Source: Kitasatospora sp. NBC_00315 | GTDB taxonomy: Bacteria > Actinomycetota > Actinomycetes > Streptomycetales > Streptomycetaceae | DNA length: 64,000 nucleotides | NCBI RefSeq assembly: GCF_041435095.1 | Contig: NZ_CP108025.1 | Span: 4,526,001 to 4,590,000 of the forward strand | Reading direction: 5' to 3' | Shown: positions 27,108-33,918 of the stretch, piece after piece | Numbering within the stretch: position 1 is the stretch's first letter | Layout of the letters: every line of letters begins with the position of its first letter | Notes under the pieces: model-generated | Told to the model about the DNA's origin: nothing | Database searches by the model: none | What the model saw: the letters and a program-made list of their open reading frames with translations, nothing else | Made by a program: the position numbers and the translations under genes

Positions 27108-27809
27108 ATGATGGGTCACTCGCACGCGGTCAGCGGCGCGATGCTGTACGCGGCCTCCGCGCCGTTCCTTCCGCCGCTGCTGTTGCACACGACGCTCCAG
27201 CCGGCGGACATCCTGATGGGCACGGTGCTCTGCGCCGGTGCGGCCCTGCTGCCGGACCTCGACCACCACGACGGGACGATCGCCAACTTCCTCGGCCCGA
27301 TCTCCAAGGTGATCTGCCGCTTCGTCGCCTGGGTGTCCGGCGGTCACCGGCACGCCACCCACTCGCTGCTGTTCGTGGCGCTGATGGGTGCGGGCAGCTG
27401 GGCGGGAGTGACCTTCGTCGGGCGCTACTTCACCCTCGGCCTCACCTTCGTGCTGCTCGCCCTGGCGATCCGGGCGCTACGGCTGCACCCGCCCGGCGAC
27501 GGCCCGACGATGTGGGTCACCATCATCGGTCTTGCCGCGCTCGGCACGGCCGGACTGAACAAGTGGATGCCGAGCGCGCCCGGTTGGCTGCCGTACGCCG
27601 TCGCCCTGGGCACGCTGGCCCACCTGTTGGGCGACTGCCTCACCAAGAAGGGCGCGCCGCTGCTCTGGCCGCACAAGGAGCGCTACGAGGTGGTGCTGAT
27701 CAAGCGCAGCGGCAACAACGTCGAGACCAAGATACTGGTGCCGATCATGTCGGTGGCGACCTTCGCGCTGCTCTGGTTCACGGCGGTGTCGCCGGGCGTT
27801 CTCGGCTGA
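27108..27809 (+). CDS. YdjM/DUF457-family membrane-bound metal-dependent hydrolase-like protein
   Basis: This 233-aa multi-pass membrane protein of the LexA-binding/YdjM (DUF457) family contains LLPDLDHHDG and GGHRHATHSLL, the His/Asp motifs from which the family name metal-dependent hydrolase derives. About five membrane helices are apparent. Activity of the family is not established. GGAGAG lies 6 nt before the ATG at 27108, and a second ATG follows immediately at 27111. A strong hairpin begins 34 bp after the stop. Confidence 0.8.
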   Translation: MMGHSHAVSGAMLYAASAPFLPPLLLHTTLQPADILMGTVLCAGAALLPDLDHHDGTIANFLGPISKVICRFVAWVSGGHRHATHSLLFVALMGAGSWAGVTFVGRYFTLGLTFVLLALAIRALRLHPPGDGPTMWVTIIGLAALGTAGLNKWMPSAPGWLPYAVALGTLAHLLGDCLTKKGAPLLWPHKERYEVVLIKRSGNNVETKILVPIMSVATFALLWFTAVSPGVLG

Positions 27810-27842
27810 CCTGATCCGGCAGTACCGGAACGACGACGAACG

Positions 27843-27876
27843 CTGCGGCGCGGGGCCTTCAGGCCTCGCGCCGCAG
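27843..27876. terminator. Terminator hairpin after the DUF457 gene
   Basis: CTGCGGCGCG (27843-27852) pairs perfectly with CGCGCCGCAG (27867-27876), and the intervening GGGCCT/AGGCCT can extend the stem. It overlaps the last codons of a possible convergent small gene, so it may serve both directions. Confidence 0.65.
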
Positions 27877-28068
27877 CCGTGCGCCGACCCAGCGGGCGCG
27901 GCGGCCGATGATCCGTGGGATACCGAGTTGCCGGGGGCCCGACCGCTGCCGGAGCTCCGGCCCGTCGTAGCCGAGGTCGTCCGTCCGCTCGGAGCGGTGG
28001 GCGAGGCTCTGCGAACTGCTGCGGCGTCGGCTGCGCGGCACTGCGCTGCGATCGGGCATCCAGGTCAT
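27859..28068 (-). CDS. Possible small basic hypothetical protein
   Basis: This 69-aa frame (MTWMPDRSAVPRSRRRSSSQ...) ends in the basic segment IGRRARWVGARLRREA. It is Arg/Ser-rich, without a recognised domain. No strong ribosome-binding site is seen for the ATG at 28068 or an internal ATG at 28059. I include it because small basic proteins with this kind of tail are common in the genus and the gap is otherwise empty. It may be non-coding. Confidence 0.3.
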   Translation of the reverse strand: MTWMPDRSAVPRSRRRSSSQSLAHRSERTDDLGYDGPELRQRSGPRQLGIPRIIGRRARWVGARLRREA

Positions 28069-28164
28069 ACCGGATGGATGCCCGTGGGCCGGTTGGAGTA
28101 ATCGCCCCACGGGGACCGAATTGGCCTATGCAATTGTCATATGAGCCCTATGCGACCGATGTTG

Positions 28165-28285
28165 AGGTCCCGGCGTCCCTGTCCCGGTGTCCCGGCGTCC
28201 CTGTCCCGGCGTCCCGGGGCCCTGGGGTCCCTGTCCCGGTGTCCGGTGCGTGCTCCCGGTCTCCCGGTCCCGGCGCCCCGGGACC
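28165..28285. repeat. GTCCC/CCCGG low-complexity repeat after the alpha/beta hydrolase gene
   Basis: Variants of GTCCCGGCGTCCCT and GTCCCGGTGTCC alternate through this stretch in an irregular 13-22 bp periodicity, ending at the stop of the minus-strand hydrolase. No gene is seen between it and the small frame ending at 27859. Confidence 0.55.
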
Positions 28286-29335
28286 TCAGTTCTTGTGCTG
28301 CCCGATCCAGTCGATCAGCTCCGCCGAGAACTGCTCCGGTGCCTCCTCGTGCGGGAAGTGCCCGACACCCGGCAGCAGCCGCCACCGGTAGGGGGCCGAC
28401 ACGTACTCGCCCCCCCCGAGCGCGGTGTGCGAGAGCAGCACCGGGTCGGCGGCGCCCTGGATGTGCAGGGTGGGCGCGGTGATCGGCTTCTTCATGCGGC
28501 GGGCGAACTGGATGCCGTCCGGGCGGGCCATCGAGCGCATCAGCCAGCGGTACGGCTCGATCGAGCAGTGCGCGGTGCTGGGGATCTGCATGGCCTGTCG
28601 GTAGGCGTCGACAGCGGCAGGTTCCAGCCGATTCGGTCCGGTCCAGGCGTCGAGGTACCGGCCGACCTGTGCGGCGTCGTCGGCGACCAGACGGCGTTCC
28701 GGTATCCACGGCCGCTGGAAGCTCAGCACGTGCTCGAAGGCCGCCAGCTGCCGGCGGTCGGTGAGCAGCGCTCGCCGGAGGTCCCTCGGGTGCGCCGCGG
28801 AGACGGCGGTCAGGCTCTGGATCACCGAGGGCCGCATCACGGCCGCGACCCAGGCCAGCGTGCCGCCCGTGGCATGCCCGACCAGGTGCGCGCGGCGCTC
28901 GCCCAGCGAGCGGATCACCCCGGTGATGTCCAGGGCGAGGTTGCCGGGGTCGTACCCGCGGGGGGTGCGGTCGCTGCCGCCGATGCCCCGCAGATCCAGC
29001 GCGACGGCCCGGTAGCCGGCCTCCGCGAGCGCGGTCATCTGGTGCCGCCAGGCCCACCAGTACTCCGGCCAGCCGTGCACCAGGAGGACCAGCGGGCCGC
29101 TGCCGAGCTCGGCGATGTGGAACCGGGCGCCGTTGGCCGCCAGATCGCGGTGCGTCCACGGCCCGGCCTGCCGGATGCTCCACTCGTCGCCGGCTCCCGG
29201 GGCTCCGGGGGCTCCCGGGGCTCCCGGGGCTCCGGGGGTCGACGGGGCGCCCTGGGCGGGCGGCTGCGCCTGCGGCTGGGGCTGATCCTGCGGTCGGGGC
29301 TGGGGCTGGGGCACGGGCTTCTGGTCGAGCGGCAT
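28286..29335 (-). CDS. Alpha/beta-hydrolase (epoxide-hydrolase-like) with Ala at the nucleophile position
   Basis: This 349-aa alpha/beta-hydrolase-fold protein has the oxyanion HGWP motif at 87-90, the substrate-gate Trp-rich segment EYWWAWRHQ, a late acid (GAADPVLL) and the catalytic His (GVGHFPHEEAP). The nucleophile elbow reads LVGHATGG (151-158): residue 155, normally Asp (GHDxGG, epoxide hydrolases and dehalogenases) or Ser, is Ala. The codon is GCC, one base from GAC. The protein is therefore either inactive or repurposed. The N-terminus is a low-complexity Pro/Gln/Gly/Ala segment with repeated GAP triplets, so the true start may be later than 29335. Confidence 0.8.
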   Translation of the reverse strand: MPLDQKPVPQPQPRPQDQPQPQAQPPAQGAPSTPGAPGAPGAPGAPGAGDEWSIRQAGPWTHRDLAANGARFHIAELGSGPLVLLVHGWPEYWWAWRHQMTALAEAGYRAVALDLRGIGGSDRTPRGYDPGNLALDITGVIRSLGERRAHLVGHATGGTLAWVAAVMRPSVIQSLTAVSAAHPRDLRRALLTDRRQLAAFEHVLSFQRPWIPERRLVADDAAQVGRYLDAWTGPNRLEPAAVDAYRQAMQIPSTAHCSIEPYRWLMRSMARPDGIQFARRMKKPITAPTLHIQGAADPVLLSHTALGGGEYVSAPYRWRLLPGVGHFPHEEAPEQFSAELIDWIGQHKN

Positions 29336-29513
29336 AGCGAGAGCGTGTCATATCCGGGCGCCGAACACGTGCCCGGCACTCGTAACCGATACGCCCGATG
29401 CCGTAGTGCCGTCCGCCCGGCGGGCCATCGGCGGCCCCCGGCGCCGCGCCGTGGAGGCCGCCGAGGTCACCGGCGCTGCCGTCCGGACGCGGGCGGTGGC
29501 CCACCGCGCGGAC

Positions 29514-29690
29514 GCCGTCGGGTTGCCACCGGAGTGGCGTCGGACCGGCGTCGGGTTGCCGCCGGGAGTTCGTCGGGAGTGCCGTCGGGTTGCCACCGGA
29601 GTGGCGTCGGACCGGCGTCGGGTTGCCGCCGGGAGTTCGTCGGGAGTGCCGTCGGGTTGCCACCGGAGTGGCGTCGGACCGGAGCCGGAG
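29514..29690. repeat. 67-bp tandem repeat, 2.6 copies
   Basis: Copies start at 29514, 29581 and 29648 (each beginning GCCGTCGGGTTGCC) with a period of exactly 67 bp, the third being partial. Each unit is itself two related halves of about 33 bp. The stretch 29336-29716 between the alpha/beta hydrolase and holin-like genes has no supported gene; frames there are repeat-derived. Confidence 0.8.
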
Positions 29691-29716
29691 TGCCGTCGGG
29701 CGGCACCCCGGCCGGG

Positions 29717-30193
29717 TCAGGGGCGGCGGCCCAGAGCCCGGTCGATCTCCTCCTGCGTGGCGGGGCGCGGCCGGGCGTTCTTGAGCACCTCGGCGGTCGC
29801 CTGGGCGCCCTCGATGGTGCGCCGGGGCGGCTCGATCTTCTTGAAGGAGCGCCAGGCGAACAGGCCGAGGATGATCGCGAGCAGGACGTACGCGCCCGTG
29901 ATGATCGCGAACGACCAGCCGAGGGTGATCCCGAGCGCGTGCACGCCGAGCGCCGCCGCGATGCTCCCCACCGGGACGGCGGCCAGTAGCACCACGCCCG
30001 CGATCGCGCCGGAGGCGCCGCCGGCGACACCCCGCTTGACGTCCTGTCGGATCTCGGCCTTGGCCAGCGCGATCTCGTCGTGGACCAGGGTGGACAGGTC
30101 GGCGGTGGCCGCGGCGAAGAGCTGCCCGACCGACCGCTCACCCTCGTACGGCGCCCGGCCGTTGCTGGACGGGTCTGCGATTCCTGCGGGCAT
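29717..30193 (-). CDS. Actinobacterial holin-X-like membrane protein (phage holin family/DUF1469)
   Basis: This 158-aa protein has an N-terminal amphipathic helix (SVGQLFAAATADLSTLVHDE), then two strong transmembrane helices (about residues 55-80 and 87-112) and a basic/acidic C-terminal tail ending EEIDRALGRRP. This is the pattern of putative actinobacterial holin-X/DUF1469 proteins that are chromosomal and not near lysins. No phage genes are present here, so a lysis role is not supported. In the genus it commonly sits next to nhaA, as here. Confidence 0.82.
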   Translation of the reverse strand: MPAGIADPSSNGRAPYEGERSVGQLFAAATADLSTLVHDEIALAKAEIRQDVKRGVAGGASGAIAGVVLLAAVPVGSIAAALGVHALGITLGWSFAIITGAYVLLAIILGLFAWRSFKKIEPPRRTIEGAQATAEVLKNARPRPATQEEIDRALGRRP

Positions 30194-30207
30194 CAGCGGT
30201 TCTCCTC

Positions 30208-30256
30208 TGCGGCTTCTGCGAACTTGCGGTCTCTGTGGACTTGCGGCTTCTTCGGG
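30208..30256. repeat. 17-bp imperfect tandem repeat upstream of the holin-like gene
   Basis: TGCGGCTTCTGCGAACT (30208-30224), TGCGGTCTCTGTGGACT (30225-30241) and a partial third copy lie directly before the gene start at 30193 in minus orientation, in its probable promoter. Confidence 0.5.
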
Positions 30257-30377
30257 TGTGCGCGTCTGCGGACTGTCGACAGCTCAGAATCATGCCCCTA
30301 CCGGTCAGTCGCACACCACTCCGGGGCCGGGCGGAGCCGCGTGTTGCTCCGACCGGCGGGCAGTCGGCACCGGGCGC

Positions 30378-31877
30378 TCAGGGCGCCGGGTGTCCGGGGG
30401 GCCGGCCCGGGGGCTGCCGCGCCGACGGGCCCGGGCGATTCCCTGCACCGCCCCGCCAGGCCGGGTCGTCCTGCTGGTAGACGTCCGGGATCCCGTCGCC
30501 GTCGACGTCGGCGTTCTCCTCGCTCACCAGTTGCTGGTAGTGCCGGTTGCGCAGTTTGAGCAGTGAGGTGGCGAGCAGCGCGCAGAGCAGTGAGCCGACC
30601 AGCACGGCGGCTTTCGCCCGGTCCGCCAGCGCCGCGTCCTCGGGGAAGGCGAGTTCGCTGATCAGCAGGGAGACGGTGAAGCCGATGCCGGCGAGGACCG
30701 AGACGGCGAACAGATCGGCCCAGGTGAGCTGGGGGTTCAGCTCCGCGCGGGTGAACCTGGCGGCCAGCCAGGTGCCGCCGAAGATGCCGGTGGTCTTGCC
30801 GATCAGCAGGCCGAGCACGATCCCGATCGGCGCCGCCTGGGTGAACACCTCGGCCAGCGCGGACCCGGAGATCGTCACTCCGGCCGCGAACAGGGCGAAG
30901 ACGGGGACGGCGAACCCGGCCGAGATCGGGCGGACCAGGTGCTCGATGTGCTCGCCGGGGGACTGCTTCTCGTCGCCGACCTTGTGGCAGCGGAGGATCA
31001 GGCCCATCGCGACGCCGGCGACCGTCGCGTGCACGCCGCTCTCGTGCATCAGCGCCCACACGACGAAGGCGAGCGGCACGTACAGGTACCAGCCGTGCAC
31101 CCCGCGCCGGTGCAGGAACCAGAACAGCAGCAGGCCCGCGAAGGAGAGTCCGAGCGCCCAGAACTTGATGCCCGTGCTGTAGAAGACGGCGATGATCAGG
31201 ATGGCGATCAGGTCGTCGACCACTGCGAGGGTGAGCAGGAACGCCCTCAGCGCGGAGGGCAGGTGACTGCCCACCACCGCGAGCACGCCGAGGGCGAAAG
31301 CGATGTCCGTGGCGGTCGGGATCGCCCAGCCGTTCGGATGCCCGCCGCTGCCCGAGTTGGCCACCGCGTAGATGACCGCGGGCAGGGCCACCCCGCAGAC
31401 CGCCGCGATCACCGGCAGCACCGCGGCGCTCGGTGTGCGCAGTTCACCGGCCACGAACTCGCGCTTGAGCTCGATGCCGGCCACGAAGAAGAAGATCGCC
31501 AGCAGTCCGTCGTTGGCCCAGGCTTCGAGGCTGAGGTGCAGGTGCAGCGGCGAGGACGGCCCGATGGTGTAGTCCAGGACGCTCTCGTACGAGTGCGGCG
31601 AGGTGTTGGCCCAGATCAGCGCGGCCACGGCGAAGAGCAGCAGGAGGACGCCACCGACCGTCTCGGTGCGCAGCGCGTCGGTGATGTAGGTGCGCTCGGG
31701 GAGTGGCAGTCGACCGAGGAACTGGCGGTTCCGGGGTGCCGGAGTGCGAGGCGCCGGGGCGGGAGCGCCGGGTGCGGGAGCGGCAGGTGTCCGGCCCGGG
31801 GGCGTCTGGTCCGGAGGCGTCTGGGCGGGCTGTTTCGGGTCCGGCGGCGTCGGCTCGGTGGGTGGCTGGCTTGCCAC
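30378..31877 (-). CDS. nhaA: Na+/H+ antiporter NhaA
   Basis: This 499-aa NhaA antiporter has 11-12 membrane helices, the NhaA motif ATDIAFALGVL and the ion-binding Asp-Asp pair in AVVDDLIAIL. An extra N-terminal Pro-rich tail of about 50 residues and a C-terminal tail are added. The tail contains ADVDGDGIPDVYQQDD, a DxDxDG calcium-loop-like motif not part of the classical transporter. The GTG at 31877 is chosen because AGGAGG lies 7 nt upstream; a longer frame from 31910 has no such site. A 10-bp perfect inverted repeat lies about 90-115 bp upstream. Confidence 0.93.
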   Translation of the reverse strand: MASQPPTEPTPPDPKQPAQTPPDQTPPGRTPAAPAPGAPAPAPRTPAPRNRQFLGRLPLPERTYITDALRTETVGGVLLLLFAVAALIWANTSPHSYESVLDYTIGPSSPLHLHLSLEAWANDGLLAIFFFVAGIELKREFVAGELRTPSAAVLPVIAAVCGVALPAVIYAVANSGSGGHPNGWAIPTATDIAFALGVLAVVGSHLPSALRAFLLTLAVVDDLIAILIIAVFYSTGIKFWALGLSFAGLLLFWFLHRRGVHGWYLYVPLAFVVWALMHESGVHATVAGVAMGLILRCHKVGDEKQSPGEHIEHLVRPISAGFAVPVFALFAAGVTISGSALAEVFTQAAPIGIVLGLLIGKTTGIFGGTWLAARFTRAELNPQLTWADLFAVSVLAGIGFTVSLLISELAFPEDAALADRAKAAVLVGSLLCALLATSLLKLRNRHYQQLVSEENADVDGDGIPDVYQQDDPAWRGGAGNRPGPSARQPPGRPPGHPAP

Positions 31878-31967
31878 GAGGAGGCCTCCTGATGAGGGCG
31901 GGAACGGCATGCGGATACACCTGTGGTGCAGTGCCGACCAGACTTCCCGGCGCGCCCTGTGACGCGG

Positions 31968-31992
31968 TCAGGATTCCGGCGGGGAATCCTGA
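31968..31992. promoter_or_regulatory. Perfect 10-bp inverted repeat upstream of nhaA
   Basis: TCAGGATTCC (31968-31977) and GGAATCCTGA (31983-31992) are exact complements around a 5-nt spacer, about 90 bp before the nhaA start. The position and symmetry suggest a repressor or activator operator. Otherwise 31878-32190 shows no gene. Confidence 0.5.
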
Positions 31993-32307
31993 TGCGTCGT
32001 TGACAGTCTAGAGGGTTGCGCGAGGAGATATCCGCTTTGCGCATTTTATTGCCATCGGACCGGATGGCCGGAGGGCCTCGCCCGAATGGCGTCGGGCGGG
32101 TGCAGACGGGTGAACTCCTCCCTAACGTCGATCGCATACGCACCCCGGCCCCGGGTCAAGGGATGCGCCGTTCTGAGAGGGAGACACCTGATGCCCGGCG
32201 AGGAAGCGGACGGCACCTGCGCCGTGCCGCACACCACTGCCGGAGGCGAGGGCGCGCAGAGCGTCCCGCCCCTGTTACCCGATCCGTACCGACCGCGGCC
32301 CCTGTCC

Positions 32308-32382
32308 CTGCTCGAAGGCGCCCTGCTCGAAGGCGCCCTGTTCGAAGGCGCCCTGTCCGGTGGTCCCCTGTCCGGTGGCCGG
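32308..32382. repeat. 15-bp tandem repeat before the broken beta-lactamase-like gene
   Basis: Three near-identical CTGCTCGAAGGCGCC units (32308-32352) are followed by two CTGTCCGGTGG-type units (32353-32382). A frame opening at an ATG at 32191 with a good GAGAGGGAGA site reads through them as LLEGALLEGALFEGA, but it stays in a different frame from the hydrolase N-terminus. Confidence 0.6.
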
Positions 32383-32497
32383 GGGTCGGAGCAGGCAGTC
32401 GGACCACCGGGGGAGGCAGTCGGGTCACTGAAGAGAGCAGTTGGGGTGCCGGAGACGCCGGCCGGGGTACCGGTGGCGGCAGTCGGGGTCCCGGACG

Positions 32498-33837
32498 ATG
32501 AACGCGGAACCCATGGACCGTCCGTCCCCCGATCTGGAACCGCTGCTCCGTCCGCTCTTCCACGCAGCCGCCCCGGGAGGCGGCATGGCCGTCGCGGTGA
32601 TCCGCGGAGACGAGCGCACCGTCTCCTGCCGGGGTTACACGGACCGGGCGGGCGAGCGTGCCGTCCGGGCCGACACCCGGTTCGAGATCGGCTCCGTCAC
32701 CAAGACGTTCACCGCCCTGCTGCTGGCCGAGATGGCCGCCCGCGGGGACGTCCGCTACGACGACCCGATCGACCGCTACCTGCCGGCCGATGCCGCCCCC
32801 GGGTACCCGCACGAGCGGCCGATCACCCTGCTGCACCTCGCCACCCACACCTCGGGGCTGCCACGGCTGCCCGTCGGGTTCACCCCGGCGGCGGTGCCCC
32901 GGTGGTTCACCGACCCGTACGCCTCCTTCGGGCTCTCGCACCTGTTGCGCGCGTGCCCCGGACGCCCGTGCGCGGGACCCTGGGGACGCAGGTCCGCTAC
33001 TAAAATCTCGGCTGCGGACTGCTCGGCCTGCTGCTGGAGAACGCGGCCGGCCAGCGCTACGAAGAACTGCTGGCGGCCAGGGTCTGCGGGCCGCTCGGCC
33101 TGGTCGACACGTCCTGTGGGCCGGGTCGGGAGGCGGCCACCGGCTACCGGCGCGGGCGGCGGGTCCCGTCCTTCCGGATGCCGACCCTGCCGGGCGCCGC
33201 AGCGCTGCGCTCGACGGCGGACGACATGCTCCGCTACCTGCAGGCGCATCTCGCCCTGGAGGCGGTTCCACTGCCGGACCGGACCGACGCGGCGGCATTG
33301 CGTACGGCGCTGGGCGAGGTCCGGCGTCCCCGGGTGGGCCGTCGGCGGACGGGTGCCCGGATCTGCCTTGGCTGGAACCGGCGCCCGCTGTCCGAACGGC
33401 CGGGTGACGAGACGCCGGCGTACGGAGCGGCGTTCGCGGAGACGGCGGCGGAGGTGGCAGCGGAGGCGTACGGGGACGCCGACGCGGACGACGACGAGCT
33501 GGTCTACCACGCGGGCGCCACCCGTGGCTTCACGGCCTTCGTCGGCTTCAGCCCCCGGGCGCAGGTCGGTCTGGCGGTGCTGGCGGGCGCCCCTCCCCTG
33601 CGCGGCCGGGGCCTGCTCCAGGACGCGTACGCCACTCTGCGAACCCTGGTGGCTGAGCGGCGTCCGACAGCTGAGCGAGGCCCTGTTACGGGGCGGAGCC
33701 CGGTGGTGGGGCGGAACACGGCCGGGGCACGGAGCCCGGTTGCAGGCATCGGCCGGGTGGACGGCGGTGAATCGGGGGACGGTGGTGGCTCGGCGGAGCG
33801 GCGGGGGCCGGTGGCCGAGTGGAAGCCGACCGGGTAG
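32498..33837 (+). pseudogene. Broken serine beta-lactamase/D-alanyl carboxypeptidase-like hydrolase
   Basis: The N-terminal part (from ATG 32498, MNAEPMDRPSPDLEPL) contains the SxxK nucleophile motif in IGSVTKTFTALLL. Around 32945-32955 the homologous frame shifts. The continuing frame reads GTLGTQVRY, then TAA at 33001-33003, then NLGCGLLGLLLENAAG and a full C-terminal domain to 33837, with HAGATRGF near the KTG/HTG position. The stop therefore replaces the middle residue of the YxN catalytic motif (Tyr-stop-Asn). One frameshift plus one nonsense codon makes a functional product unlikely. The start may be upstream at 32191 if an earlier frameshift also occurred. Confidence 0.8.
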
Positions 33838-33860
33838 GCGGCTGCTGCCGGAGGACGCGC

Positions 33861-33902
33861 GCGGGTTCCCCGGGACGGCCACTGCCGTCCCGGGGAACCC
33901 GC
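33861..33902. terminator. Strong bidirectional terminator between the pseudogene and acs
   Basis: A perfect 19-bp stem pairs 33861-33879 with 33884-33902 around a 4-nt loop, beginning GCGGGTTCCCCGGG. It lies 16 nt past the acs stop on the minus strand and 24 nt past the pseudogene stop on the plus strand. Confidence 0.85.
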
Positions 33903-33918
33903 GGTCATCTACGGGTGA

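Noticed and set aside
29717..30193. Prophage holin
   Set aside because: There are no phage structural, integrase or lysin genes nearby; chromosomal actinobacterial holin-X-like proteins of this size are common.
32191..33003. Plus-strand frame from ATG 32191 as a separate gene
   Set aside because: Although it has a good ribosome-binding site, most of it is repeat and an out-of-frame reading of the hydrolase N-terminus; it is kept only as a possible original start of the broken gene.
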